Positions 16,255 through 25,514 of a stretch of 64,000 nucleotides of DNA are shown here, one piece after another. How positions within the stretch are numbered: the first letter of the stretch is position 1; every line of letters begins with the position of its first letter. The notes below the pieces were generated by a model, which was not told the DNA's origin, made no database searches, and saw only the letters and a list, made by a program, of their open reading frames with translations. Made by a program: the position numbers and the translations under genes. Origin of the DNA: Roseovarius sp. THAF27. Lineage in GTDB: Bacteria; Pseudomonadota; Alphaproteobacteria; Rhodobacterales; Rhodobacteraceae. Location: positions 682,001 to 746,000 of the forward strand of contig NZ_CP045393.1 in assembly GCF_009363655.1 (NCBI RefSeq), in the 5' to 3' direction.

Positions 16255-16743
16255 TTGACTATAACCGAAGACGACCTTGCCAAGGCACGCGGCTCCTGGG
16301 GCGACGGGCTTGTTGCAATCGCGACAGCCTACGAGGCCGGCGGGTTCGACCGGGCGAAGCGGATCGCCGAGCAGATCATAGACTCGGCTTATGCGTTCGA
16401 CTTCGGGCCCGTCCTGTTCAAGCCGACGCTGAGCGGTGGCGAGAAGACCTTTCGCACGACCAGAAAAGGCGCACTGTCCTATTTCGTCGGAAATGACCCC
16501 GAGTATCCCCTCGACGCCGGGTTTGCCCTTCGGGGATGGCGGCAGACCCGCTCGGAAACCGCCGCAAGCGTCATTGACGGGGCCTGCGCCATGTGGATGG
16601 GATGGTTCTTCTTCACGGACAAGGATGGCGATGTCGTGAAGACCGACAAGAGCTTTGGATACCGTAAGGATCCAGAGGGCGGTCTGCGCATCGTGCTGCA
16701 CCACTCGTCCTTGCCGTTCGAAGTCCAGACCCAAGGGTCGTGA
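16255..16743 (+). CDS. Iota-class carbonic anhydrase (COG4337, NTF2-like fold)
   Basis: 162 residues, TTG start at 16255 with GGGAGAG just upstream; no in-frame ATG fits. The protein matches the COG4337 family now known as iota carbonic anhydrase: FALRGWRQTRSE, then GWFFFTDKDGDVVKTDKSFGY, and the signature LHHSSLPF with His149, His150, Ser151, Ser152. It interconverts CO2 and bicarbonate. Members from cyanobacteria and algae work without metal. In a zinc-stress cluster, downstream of a COG0523 gene with a Zur-like site, it would replace zinc-dependent carbonic anhydrases. No signal peptide is seen, so it is probably cytoplasmic. Confidence 0.8.
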   Translation: MTITEDDLAKARGSWGDGLVAIATAYEAGGFDRAKRIAEQIIDSAYAFDFGPVLFKPTLSGGEKTFRTTRKGALSYFVGNDPEYPLDAGFALRGWRQTRSETAASVIDGACAMWMGWFFFTDKDGDVVKTDKSFGYRKDPEGGLRIVLHHSSLPFEVQTQGS

Positions 16744-16793
16744 AGCGGCACGCCACTACGCGTTTTCGGCACGTCGTCAAACCGGCCAGGCCA

Positions 16794-16820
16794 ATAGCCA
16801 CCGCGCGCGGCGGTGGCTAT
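16794..16820. terminator. Hairpin between converging genes
   Basis: Perfect 11-base stem (ATAGCCACCGC/GCGGTGGCTAT) with a five-base loop, midway between the carbonic anhydrase and the TonB receptor, which converge. Likely a bidirectional terminator, though no T tract follows on the top strand. Confidence 0.5.
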
Positions 16821-16899
16821 CGTTCGTATTGGATCGGGGTCTCTGCCTCGCGTAACCGTCTGTTCCGCAACACGGAACGTCAGGTCCTTGCAGGGCGCA

Positions 16900-18855
16900 T
16901 CAGAACTTGAGATTTGCCGTCAGGCTGACCGAGCGGCCCGGTTCCGTCAACGCGATCACGTTACCCAGCCCGACCCCGTCCGACGAGCGGCTGGTGTAGG
17001 TCGTGTCAAAGATGTTGCGAACGTCCAGCCGCATCTGCAAACGGTCGAAGCTGCTTGGCGTGTAGGTCGCGTAGAGGTTGGCGACCTCGTAGCCCGACAG
17101 CGGCACCGGCGTGTCGCGGTTCTTGAATGCAATTTCCGCCGTGCCGCCGAGGGTCCACTCGTTGGTGATATCGACAGCGCCTTCCAGTGCGATCGCCTTG
17201 CCGACCGGGCGGCCAAGGTAATAGGCGGTCGAGCCGATTGTCGTGCTGTTCAGGTCGACATCGGCATCGGTATAGTTCGCCCGGATGAAGCCGTTGGCCC
17301 ACGTGTACCCGACCGATGCTTCCCAGCCCTTGGAGGACAGGTCGGCAATCTCACCCCGGTCGCCGCCCGAGGGCAGCACGGCGTTGATGTCGTTCACGTA
17401 GGTCTCGAAATAGGCACCGCTCAGCTGCCACGGTCCCTGCTCATACCGAAGACCGATCCGGCCCGCATCCGACCGCGACGTGGTGAACCCGGCATAGGTC
17501 CACGGCGCGCCGAAATTGATCAGCGCCGCCTCGCCCAGCTCGTACCCGCCCCAGCTATGGGCATAGCCCGCGTTCAGGGTCAGCGCATCGGTAATCTTGT
17601 AATCGACCGACCCGTTGGCGCTGAACCCGTCATCCTTGAAGGTCTGGCCGTTGGCGGCCTCGAACTCCTGCCAGTCGTAACGCGCGCCATATGACACCGA
17701 CACGCGCTCGCCGACATCCTGCCGCGCCTGCGCGAATATCCCGATGTTCCAGTGATCCTCGCGCCCGGAACTGCCGAACGGGCCCGGACCACGGCCAAAG
17801 CCCGAGGCGGACTCGTCGAAGAAATCGACACCCACCGACAGGTCCCCACCGGCAATGGCAAAGCGGTTCTTGAACGTCCCGCTGAAGCTTTCGTTTGTGC
17901 CGAAGACACCCGACGCGTCGACCTCCTGTTCGTTGTAGCTCAGTTGGAAGAACGGATCGAACCAGTCCGAGGCACTGTCCTTGGTATAGGTCAGCGTATA
18001 GGACGTGCGCTTCGAAAGGGCCGGCACAAGCACGCTGGGCCGTCCGGTGACGCCTGCGAAGTCGGGCCGGATGAAGATGATGCCGCCCGGCCCCGCCTGT
18101 CCGGCCCGTAGGCCTGTGTCCTCGGTCTGGGACGCCGCGAATTCCAGGCGGTGCCCCGTGGGCGAGGTATAGGCGAACTTGCCCAGGTAGCTGGTCAGAT
18201 CCGCCTCCGAGCCGGGAACGGTCACGCCGCTGCCATCCTCGTAGCTGCCACTGTCCGACCGCGTGCCGCTCAGCAGGTATTCAAACCCGCCGCTGCGCCC
18301 GAACAGCGTCAGCCCGGCGCGCACCTGGTCCTCGTTCGTGCCGAAGGTCAACGTCGTCATGCCGCCGAAATTGTCGCCCTCCTCCAGCAGGTCGGCGGCG
18401 TCCTTGGTCTCGTAGGCCAGCGACCCGGCCAGCGCGTTCGGTCCCGCATCCGCCGGCGCCAGGCCCTTGCTGACCTCGACCGATTTCAGCAGCGCGGGGT
18501 CGATCAGTACGTTTCCGGTGTGGTGAAACGCCGACTTGTTCTGCCGCGCGCCGTCGATGGTGACCGACAGCAGGCTTTCCTCGACGCCGTTGACGAAGAC
18601 CTTGTTGGCAATCGCCGCCCCGCCGCTGGTGGTGACAGAGGTTTCCCCGTCGAACACATCGCGGATGGATTGCGGATTGCGCTGTTCGATCTCTTCTTCC
18701 GAGATCTCGTCATTGCCCAGAAGCGCTTGCGCTTCCGGCGAGCCGATGCGGATCGTCCCGAGGAAAGTGGCGTCGTCGCCGTCCTGCGCATAGGCGGCAG
18801 GCACGGGCAGAAAAGCGGTCGTGATCAGCAGGAGGCTGAGGCGAGAGAGGTTCAT
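16900..18855 (-). CDS. TonB-dependent outer membrane receptor
   Basis: 651 residues. Signal peptide (MNLSRLSLLLITTAFLPVPA, cut near AYAQ), plug domain with GGAAIANKVFVNG and VEVSKGLAPADAGPNALAG, then a 22-strand barrel ending in Phe (SLTANLKF), the usual outer-membrane sorting signal. It imports a scarce ligand using TonB energy. Substrate unknown. Proximity to the zinc cluster would fit a zinc receptor, but no histidine-rich loop and no Zur box before it were seen, so iron chelates or heme remain possible. Start at 18855, where the signal peptide begins; in-frame upstream codons lack one. Confidence 0.88.
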   Translation of the reverse strand: MNLSRLSLLLITTAFLPVPAAYAQDGDDATFLGTIRIGSPEAQALLGNDEISEEEIEQRNPQSIRDVFDGETSVTTSGGAAIANKVFVNGVEESLLSVTIDGARQNKSAFHHTGNVLIDPALLKSVEVSKGLAPADAGPNALAGSLAYETKDAADLLEEGDNFGGMTTLTFGTNEDQVRAGLTLFGRSGGFEYLLSGTRSDSGSYEDGSGVTVPGSEADLTSYLGKFAYTSPTGHRLEFAASQTEDTGLRAGQAGPGGIIFIRPDFAGVTGRPSVLVPALSKRTSYTLTYTKDSASDWFDPFFQLSYNEQEVDASGVFGTNESFSGTFKNRFAIAGGDLSVGVDFFDESASGFGRGPGPFGSSGREDHWNIGIFAQARQDVGERVSVSYGARYDWQEFEAANGQTFKDDGFSANGSVDYKITDALTLNAGYAHSWGGYELGEAALINFGAPWTYAGFTTSRSDAGRIGLRYEQGPWQLSGAYFETYVNDINAVLPSGGDRGEIADLSSKGWEASVGYTWANGFIRANYTDADVDLNSTTIGSTAYYLGRPVGKAIALEGAVDITNEWTLGGTAEIAFKNRDTPVPLSGYEVANLYATYTPSSFDRLQMRLDVRNIFDTTYTSRSSDGVGLGNVIALTEPGRSVSLTANLKF

Positions 18856-19065
18856 GACTGTGTCCCATTTCAATCGTGTCGAAGCTGGGTACGTGCGGTC
18901 ATGCTTCCCTGGCGGTTCTGCCGTGACGTTTAAGGCGCTGCGAAGAAAGCGCAAGGTCCCTGCGGTGCCAAGCACGGGCCGGTCTGGCATTTTTGCATCA
19001 ATGTCGCCTGGGAGCGCGAGACGAAAAGATCTCGGCGTGGCGTGCCACGCCGCATCTGTCGCATT

Positions 19066-21273
19066 TCAGTCGGATCGGTTGCCGGTCACAGCCAGAAAGC
19101 CCAGAAGTTCGCGGGCGGGAACAGGCTTGGGAATGAACGTCCAGCCTTCGGTCGCGCATTCGCTTCTCAACCAGGGCGCGCGGTTGGCGGAGATCACGCA
19201 GGTCGGGCAGGGGCCGTAGCGCGCATGGAGGGCGCGCGCCGTGTCGAGCCCGTTTTCCATGTTCCCCAGCTGATAGTCCATGATGATGGCGTCAGGAATG
19301 ATGTCCACTTCGTCGAGAAGCGCGCTCGCCTGGGCCAGATTTGCGGCGTCCAGGGCGCTGACACCCCAGCGTTCGAGCAGCGCGACCAGAGCGTTGCGTA
19401 TTCCGTCATCGTCGTCGACGATCAGAACCAGCAGGCTTGGCGGCAGGCTTGCCACGGGAAGTTCCGGAAGCCCCTGCGCGGCGGCGTGTGCCTGGGTCTG
19501 CTGCGCCGCGCCGCGCAGCGTCACGATGAACCCGCTGCCCCGGTCCGGTTGCGAGCGCAGGCTGATCCTGTGTCCCAGGCGCGCGCACGCCCTTTCCACG
19601 ATCGCGAGACCGAGCCCCATGCCCTCGGCGGCGGACGCGCGGCGGTTCAATCTTCTGAATTCCTCGAAGATCACGCCGCGATCCTCTTCGCGGATGCCGA
19701 TGCCGGTGTCCCAGATATCGATCCTGACGGAGTCACCCCTGCGACGCGCCCCGACGAGCACCCCGCCCTCGGTCGTGTACCGGATGGCGTTGGAGATCAG
19801 GTTTTGAAGGATGCGGTGCAGGTAGGAGGGATCGCTCATGACACGCAGGCGGCTTGGCCGGATGCGCAGGTCCAGCCCCTTGGCGGCGGCAACCGGGGCA
19901 AAGGCGTGGGACAGCGGCGTCAGGATCTCGTCAAGGGCCACCTCGACCGGGGTGAAACGGACTTCCTCGGTGTCGAGGCGGGAGATGTCGAGCAGGGCCT
20001 CGATGATTGCCTCGACGCTGGTGAGGGCCTCGGCGGCCTTTCGGATCGACTCGGGGTGCGTGCCGTCTTCGGCCGCGGACAGGTAGAGCTTGGAGGCGGA
20101 GAGCGGTTGCAAGAGGTCATGGCTGGCAGCCGCAACGAAGCGCGACTTTGCAGCGTTCGAGCGTTCTGCCTGCAGCAAGGCCGCTTGCAATTCTTCGGTT
20201 CTGGCGGCGACCCGGGCTTCGAGCTCTTCATTTACGCGCGCCAGGTCGCGGGCGTTGCGCCGTTCGGCGGTCACGTCGGTGAACGAGACGATGAAGCCGT
20301 CGTCGGGAAGCCGTTGGGAAAACGTGTCGAGGATTCGGCCGGTCGCGGTTTGGGTGAGTTCGAACGAGATCGGCGAACGGGGTGTCGAGCCACGGACCCA
20401 TAGCGCCAGCCGCCGTTCCTCTTCGCGGTTGGCCATGTGGAAGTTCTGCGAGAGATGCTCGGCCATGTGAGCGAAGGGCATTCCGAGGACAAAGGCGTGC
20501 GGCGACAAGGCTGTCAGGGTCTTGAGGCGGCTGTTCCATCCCGCGAGTTGCGCCTTGGCGTCGAAAATCGCCACCCCCTGGTCGAGATGGTCCAGCGTTG
20601 CCCGGATCATGCGGCTTTGACTGTCCAGAAGGCGCTCGCGCTGTTCGCGCTCGGTGCGCATCAGGTCGGTCACATCGGTCTGGACGATCGCCGTCCCCGA
20701 GTTGGCGGTGCGATGCTCCGAGATCTGCAGCCAGCGATCATCCTTGAGGCCGAGGTTGAAGATCATGTGGTCCTGACGGTGCCGGTCGAGCCGGCCGTTC
20801 GCCCAATCTCCGCTGTCTGTATCGGGCGGCAAATGCAAAGCGCGGCTCTGGCTGACGATTTCGACATATTCGTCAAAGCGGAGGCCGGGCTTCAGCCTTG
20901 CGCGCACATCCGGCATCTGCCAGCAGAAGCGCCGATTGAACAGCAAGAGCACGTCTTCTTCGTTGAAGAGTGCAAAGCCTTCCTGCACCGCTTCGATGGC
21001 ATCCGAGAGGTCGCGGCGGGCGGCCTCGACCTCGTTGTTCGCAGCGGACAGCCGTTCATTGGATTCATTCAGAAGATCAAGAGCACGCTCCAGTTCCTGA
21101 GTGCGGGAGCGGACCTGATCCTCGAGCACCACGGCACGTTCGAACTGGGCATATGCCGCACCGTCCCGATCGGCGTGGCTCTCGACGCGGCGCATGAGCA
21201 CGGCGCTGATGGCGCGCAGGCGTTCGAACTGAACTTCGAGCGGTTCGCGCGGATCGACGAGATTGTCGTACAT
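19066..21273 (-). CDS. PAS-containing hybrid sensor histidine kinase
   Basis: 735 residues, starting MYDNLVDPREPLEVQFE. N-terminal coiled coil, two PAS-like domains (DAIEAVQEGFALFNEED and TLDHLDQGVAIFDAKA), another coiled coil, then the HisKA domain with the phospho-accepting His in FVAAASHDLLQPL near residue 385, an ATPase domain (NLISNAIRYT, DTGIGI, GMGLGLAIV), and a C-terminal receiver near residues 613-735 with the Asp in AIIMDYQLG. No transmembrane segment is seen, so it is cytoplasmic. It starts two bases after the FIST gene and belongs to the PQQ ethanol oxidation locus, similar in layout to the Pseudomonas Erc/Erd control of exaA. Confidence 0.85.
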   Translation of the reverse strand: MYDNLVDPREPLEVQFERLRAISAVLMRRVESHADRDGAAYAQFERAVVLEDQVRSRTQELERALDLLNESNERLSAANNEVEAARRDLSDAIEAVQEGFALFNEEDVLLLFNRRFCWQMPDVRARLKPGLRFDEYVEIVSQSRALHLPPDTDSGDWANGRLDRHRQDHMIFNLGLKDDRWLQISEHRTANSGTAIVQTDVTDLMRTEREQRERLLDSQSRMIRATLDHLDQGVAIFDAKAQLAGWNSRLKTLTALSPHAFVLGMPFAHMAEHLSQNFHMANREEERRLALWVRGSTPRSPISFELTQTATGRILDTFSQRLPDDGFIVSFTDVTAERRNARDLARVNEELEARVAARTEELQAALLQAERSNAAKSRFVAAASHDLLQPLSASKLYLSAAEDGTHPESIRKAAEALTSVEAIIEALLDISRLDTEEVRFTPVEVALDEILTPLSHAFAPVAAAKGLDLRIRPSRLRVMSDPSYLHRILQNLISNAIRYTTEGGVLVGARRRGDSVRIDIWDTGIGIREEDRGVIFEEFRRLNRRASAAEGMGLGLAIVERACARLGHRISLRSQPDRGSGFIVTLRGAAQQTQAHAAAQGLPELPVASLPPSLLVLIVDDDDGIRNALVALLERWGVSALDAANLAQASALLDEVDIIPDAIIMDYQLGNMENGLDTARALHARYGPCPTCVISANRAPWLRSECATEGWTFIPKPVPARELLGFLAVTGNRSD

Positions 21274-21275
21274 CG

Positions 21276-22517
21276 TCAGTCGTCCTCGGGCGCGTAGATC
21301 GCAACGCCGGTCATGGTGAGGTTGACATGCATGGCGCCGAACTGTTCGCCGTAGGTGGAAAAGCCGACGACGCGGTTGCGCCGGAGAACCTTCGAAACGG
21401 CAAGGCTGCGCTGTTTCTGGTGGGCTTCGATCCGGCGCAGGATGCAATCGCAGGCCAGAATGCTGTCCAGCCGGCCCCCGTGGTTCAGGGTTTCGAAGTC
21501 TTCGGCGAGGGTCTGCGCGATCTCGCGCGGTTCGGCCAGGGTCAGGACAACGCCTTCGTCTATTGCGGAAAAGAAGATCAGGTCGTCGCCGTCGACCCGC
21601 TGGATGGACCGCACGTGATACCGGCCGCCGATGCGCACGACGAGCGGATGGGCTGCAAAGGTGAACGGGTCGAGCTGGGTCTGATCCTTGCCGAGGATGC
21701 GCGCGTATTCCCGCGCGGCGGGGGCGGCGTTGATCTCTTGCACGCGGCGCGCGGCGGCGTTGGCACGGGTGACGACCATGCGTTGATCGGCGGGGTCGAG
21801 GTGATTGAAGCTGAACACCTTGATGGGGCAGCGGGTCCGCAAGAAGGTCAGCAGTGCGGCGTTCTTCTGCACCTTTCCATCGCAGTAGAGCAGGCTTTGC
21901 CTGAACCGCGTGCCATCCCCGGCGGAGCCTCCGAACAGCGGTACAGGTCCGAGCCCACGGGCCAGCACGTTCATCAGCGCGTCCTCGCGCAGGGATGTGC
22001 CGTCGACCAGAAGAAATGCGAATTCGTTCTCGAAATCGGAACTGTCTTTTTCCAGGTCCCGGCGGGTCCGAATCATGTGCTCGATCAGGGCTGTGGGTGC
22101 GATCTCGTCGAGGTTCTCGATGGTAACGACACTGGCCTCGAAATGGCTTTGCGGCAGGCCGATTCCGACGATGCCGTCCTCGACATAGCCGCCGGCGATT
22201 TCGCCGGCGGTGGTGCACCCCAGGACCTGCGTGCCCGCAAACAGAAGGTTTGCTTCATCCATCACGGCGGAAAAATCCGCGCGGGGCGAGACGAACAGGA
22301 TGGCAAGCGCGAGATCGTCACCAAGGTTATGCAAAAGCTGCGTGACCGCGTCGGGCGCATCGGATGCGACATGGGCGGACCGCATCAGCGAATCGCCCTG
22401 CCGGGCTGCCCGAGACAGCGCCTGCGATGCCGCTTCAGATGAGCCAGGCCGCGCCCGAACCGCTTCGAGCGCACCTTCCTCCCCATGAGCGGACGACCTC
22501 CCGTTCTTTTCGTCCAT
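21276..22517 (-). CDS. FIST domain sensory protein
   Basis: 413 residues from the ATG at 22517; an upstream in-frame TTG is less likely. FIST_N follows the first 60 residues (DLALAILFVSPRADFSAVM, then VLGCTTAGEIAGG), and FIST_C lies at the end (FSTYGEQFGAMHVNLTMTG). FIST domains bind small ligands, perhaps amino acids, and often sit next to kinases. Two bases separate it from the downstream hybrid kinase, so the two probably form a split sensor. In Pseudomonas a FIST protein and kinase act together in regulation of PQQ alcohol dehydrogenases. Confidence 0.85.
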   Translation of the reverse strand: MDEKNGRSSAHGEEGALEAVRARPGSSEAASQALSRAARQGDSLMRSAHVASDAPDAVTQLLHNLGDDLALAILFVSPRADFSAVMDEANLLFAGTQVLGCTTAGEIAGGYVEDGIVGIGLPQSHFEASVVTIENLDEIAPTALIEHMIRTRRDLEKDSSDFENEFAFLLVDGTSLREDALMNVLARGLGPVPLFGGSAGDGTRFRQSLLYCDGKVQKNAALLTFLRTRCPIKVFSFNHLDPADQRMVVTRANAAARRVQEINAAPAAREYARILGKDQTQLDPFTFAAHPLVVRIGGRYHVRSIQRVDGDDLIFFSAIDEGVVLTLAEPREIAQTLAEDFETLNHGGRLDSILACDCILRRIEAHQKQRSLAVSKVLRRNRVVGFSTYGEQFGAMHVNLTMTGVAIYAPEDD

Positions 22518-22567
22518 CTCTTGCCTAGTCTTGCTTGTGGCCCCCGCGTCAGGGCTGGTCAATTACG

Positions 22568-23281
22568 TCACGAGGCAGACAGGTTGTCAAACTTCGCGGT
22601 CTGCGCGATCAGAACGGCCTGCGTGCGGTTTTGAACCCCCAGCTTGCGCATCATCACGGTGACATGGGCCTTGACCGTCGCTTCGCTGATCGAAAGATCG
22701 AAGGCGATCTGCTTGTTCAGCTTGCCCTGGCAGATAAGCCTCAGGATACGGGCTTGCTGCTCGGTCAGGTTTTGCAATCGTTCCAACGGCGTAGGCTCGT
22801 CGCCGGGACATTTGGAGACATTGACGATGAAGCCCTCGGGCAGGAATGTCCGGCCTTCCGAGATCGTCCGCAGGGCCGCCTGGAACACCGCGCGTTGACT
22901 GTGCTTGGGCACATAGCCGGCCGCGCCGACCTCGATGGCCGCGCCGATGATCTTGCTGTCGGTGATGGACGACACGATCAGGATATCGGCCTCACCTGCC
23001 GCGTTTCTGACCCGCAAGAGGCTGTCCAGCCCGTCGGAATCGGGCAGGTTGAGATCCAGCAGGATGACATCGGGCCGTGCGCCGGACTCCAGGGCGGCAA
23101 GGCAGTCGGCGATGCTGTGGGCGGTCCGAACGCTGTGGATGTCGGCCACAAGCTGAAGTGTCAGCATGAGTGCATCGCAGAACAGAGGGTGATCCTCGAC
23201 GATTAGGGCCGAGGAAATGGTCCTGGGGTCTTTGACAGGGCGATCCGCGCCGGTGGCGGCCTGGTTTTCGAGTTGTGTCAT
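22568..23281 (-). CDS. LuxR-family response regulator (ErdR/AgmR type)
   Basis: 237 residues from the ATG at 23281. Receiver domain with Asp76 in VILLDLNLPDSDG, then a C-terminal LuxR helix-turn-helix (LTEQQARILRLICQG, then KQIAFDLSISEATVKAHVT). It lies 50 bases before the FIST gene on the same strand and is probably cotranscribed. By layout it would receive phosphate from the hybrid kinase and activate the exaA operon, as ErdR/AgmR does in Pseudomonas; this is inference. Confidence 0.85.
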   Translation of the reverse strand: MTQLENQAATGADRPVKDPRTISSALIVEDHPLFCDALMLTLQLVADIHSVRTAHSIADCLAALESGARPDVILLDLNLPDSDGLDSLLRVRNAAGEADILIVSSITDSKIIGAAIEVGAAGYVPKHSQRAVFQAALRTISEGRTFLPEGFIVNVSKCPGDEPTPLERLQNLTEQQARILRLICQGKLNKQIAFDLSISEATVKAHVTVMMRKLGVQNRTQAVLIAQTAKFDNLSAS

Positions 23282-23351
23282 GCCAAGGCACCCCCGCAGC
23301 GTCCAAAAGCCTGATCGCGACACCTGTCCGCGCCGCCGGAGAGCGCGCGGG

Positions 23352-23915
23352 TCACGAGCATGTCGAGGCCGAAACCGCCAGCGGGCGGGCTTCTGTCGTG
23401 GGGTGGGCCATGTCTTGCCATTCATCGACCCCGCCGGGATACCAATAGATCCGAGTGTACCCCATTCCCGCGGCGTGCTGAACCGCATTCCAGCTCATCC
23501 AGCAGTCGTTTCGGCAGAAGATCACGATGGGATGATCCGTGTTCCCGCCGGTGCAGCGGGCAAGGGAGCGGCGCAGGTAGGCGGCCATTGCGGGCGACAG
23601 CCGTCCATGGCCGGTTTCCGGCAGCCAGACCGCATCGGCGAGCGTTTCGTGCCGTTCGGCAACGATCCAGCGCCCGTCATCGTCGATCCTGTGCCCGGGC
23701 GCCGCTCGCACGTCGACCAGCAGCGCGCCTTTCTTCGCCAACGCAACGACCTCGGAGGTGCCGACGGTTTCGCCGCCCGGCACCTTTTCAGGCACAGGCG
23801 CGCGATAGGCGGCGATGCGGAGGCCGGTGACCGGGTCGAACAGGGGCTCGGCCGTGGCCGGGCCGGCCATGAGGATCGGGATCAGCAATGTACCGATGGT
23901 TTTCGAAATTCGCAT
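23352..23915 (-). CDS. PQQ-dependent catabolism-associated CXXCW motif protein (rhodanese-like)
   Basis: 187 residues with a signal peptide (MRISKTIGTLLIPILMAGPA, cut near TAEP), so periplasmic. A rhodanese-like fold ends in the motif that names the family: VIFCRNDCWMSWNA, with Cys134, Cys138 and Trp139. The family occurs almost only beside PQQ alcohol dehydrogenases; its exact role is unknown, perhaps sulfur or redox handling for the cytochrome or the dehydrogenase disulfide. Divergent from the cytochrome gene at 24060. GAGGA precedes the start. Confidence 0.85.
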   Translation of the reverse strand: MRISKTIGTLLIPILMAGPATAEPLFDPVTGLRIAAYRAPVPEKVPGGETVGTSEVVALAKKGALLVDVRAAPGHRIDDDGRWIVAERHETLADAVWLPETGHGRLSPAMAAYLRRSLARCTGGNTDHPIVIFCRNDCWMSWNAVQHAAGMGYTRIYWYPGGVDEWQDMAHPTTEARPLAVSASTCS

Positions 23916-24059
23916 CCGACGATGGTCCTCGTTTTCGTCTACCCGGGCCATTCGACCAAGGTCTAGGGGTGGGCCCTTTCCATCGACGTTTCGCCAATTT
24001 CGCGGGGCCGGCACTTCGCCACAATGCAGGCTGAAGGATTTGACCTGGGAGGATACGTT

Positions 24060-24728
24060 ATGAAGCGCAAGCTTTCGACCGCCGCCATGTTCGCCGGCCT
24101 GGGGGCCATGGCCCTTGCGCATGGCGACGCCGCGCCGCAAGCCGTCGACACCACCGGACTGCCCGAACTGCCCGAAGAAATGGCGTCGGAAAACCCGTGG
24201 CGCGAGGCCGAGCCCGACGTGCTGTTCAAAGCCGTCGAGATCGGCGCGAAAGGGTTCAACAGCAATTGCGCGCGCTGCCATGGGCTGGAGGCGATCTCGG
24301 GCGGGCTGGCGCCGGATCTGCGATTTCTCGAAGCCAATGATTGGGGCGACGAATGGTACCTGGACCGTGTGCTGAACGGGTACGAGCAGAACGGCGCGGT
24401 CAAGATGCCGCCCTTCGCCGACATTCTGAGCCAGGAAGCGATCTGGGCCATCCGCACATATGTCGAGACCCGGCCCGACGACCAGGAAATGGTTGACCGG
24501 CAGGACGAGCTGAAGGCGATGCACGGCAAGCTGGTGGAAGTGAAGGACGATGCCGAGGCTGCGGCGTCGCTTGCCGACGAGCTTGAGCAGGCAGGGGCCA
24601 GTTTCGAGCCCTTGTCCGGTGCGCCGCGCTCGGTCACGGCACTGGACGAGGCGGCGCAAATGCTCAAGCGCGACACGCCGAACCCGGATGCGGCGATCGA
24701 GGCGCTGCAATCCGTCCTGCGGAACTGA
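24060..24728 (+). CDS. pedF: Cytochrome c-550, PedF type
   Basis: 222 residues; periplasmic single-heme cytochrome c that takes electrons from the PQQ alcohol dehydrogenase. Signal peptide at the start (MKRKLSTAAMFAGLGAMALA). Heme site CARCH (Cys70, Cys73, His74); likely axial Met116 in VKMPPFAD. A long charged helical C-terminal extension (residues 140-222) is typical of PedF. Start at 24060, where the signal peptide begins. First gene of the rightward quinoprotein operon. Confidence 0.88.
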   Translation: MKRKLSTAAMFAGLGAMALAHGDAAPQAVDTTGLPELPEEMASENPWREAEPDVLFKAVEIGAKGFNSNCARCHGLEAISGGLAPDLRFLEANDWGDEWYLDRVLNGYEQNGAVKMPPFADILSQEAIWAIRTYVETRPDDQEMVDRQDELKAMHGKLVEVKDDAEAAASLADELEQAGASFEPLSGAPRSVTALDEAAQMLKRDTPNPDAAIEALQSVLRN

Positions 24729-24737
24729 AGCACGTCG

Positions 24738-25514
24738 ATGTCCTCGCTGCTGTCTCACCTTCTTCCCGGGGGGCCGATTTCAGGCGCCGTGCCGACGGCC
24801 CGGGCCGGGGGCAGATCCGATCCGTTCGACAGCGGTATGTGGCCTTTGCACCGGGAAGAATACCTTGGGGGGCCGCGAGATTGGCAGCAGGACGCGGCTG
24901 TCCTGACGTTGGCACCGAGTGCGGCCGAAGACGCCGCGCATGTTCCGCTGATCGTGGATGCGACCGGCATCGAGGGCCAGGTACGGCGGATCGTGGTGAC
25001 GATCGACTACAGCCCGATCCCGCTGGTGCTGACCTTTCACCCGGGCAGGGCGTTGCCGCTGCTCGGCTTTGGCGTGAAATACGAGACCGGCAGCGCCTTG
25101 CGCGCATCGGTGGAGCGCGAAGACGGCAGTTGGGCGATGGGTGCCACCTATGTCGCCGCGATGGGCGGGGGCTGCACGGCGCCGGCTGCGGCCCATGCAC
25201 GTCCCGACTGGCAGGAGCGCCTGGGCGAGATCCGGGCGCGGCTTTGGCCGGACACGGGACGCCTGCGGGTGTCGCTGCGGCACCCGATGGATACCGGCCT
25301 TGCACCGGGCATCGCCGCGCATCATCTGACCGAACTTGAACTGGCCTCGGGCGACGGTGAAACGATTGCACGGCTGGAGCTGCACGAGCCGGTGGAGGAA
25401 AACCCGGCACTGACGTTTCTGCTGCCTGCCGCTCTTGCACGGCGGCCGGTGACGATAACGGCCCGCGACAATCTCGGCTACCGCTTTGAGGGTCGGGTGG
25501 AGGCACAGTCGTGA
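24738..25514 (+). CDS. Quinoprotein dehydrogenase-associated SoxYZ-like carrier
   Basis: 258 residues, a fused SoxY-like and SoxZ-like protein. The SoxY part ends in the carrier motif MGGGCTAP with Cys146, corresponding to the GGC terminus that bears thiols in SoxY. The SoxZ-like part (RLRVSLRHPMDTGL) follows. Proteins of this type accompany PQQ dehydrogenases with a metallo-hydrolase, suggesting a cysteine-linked relay of unknown cargo. Its stop overlaps the start of the next gene by four bases. A clear export signal is not visible in the called N-terminus. Confidence 0.85.
   Translation: MSSLLSHLLPGGPISGAVPTARAGGRSDPFDSGMWPLHREEYLGGPRDWQQDAAVLTLAPSAAEDAAHVPLIVDATGIEGQVRRIVVTIDYSPIPLVLTFHPGRALPLLGFGVKYETGSALRASVEREDGSWAMGATYVAAMGGGCTAPAAAHARPDWQERLGEIRARLWPDTGRLRVSLRHPMDTGLAPGIAAHHLTELELASGDGETIARLELHEPVEENPALTFLLPAALARRPVTITARDNLGYRFEGRVEAQS

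Noticed and set aside
16900..18855. Calling the TonB receptor a zinc receptor (ZnuD)
   Set aside because: No Zur-like box before it and no histidine-rich loop; neighbourhood alone is not enough.
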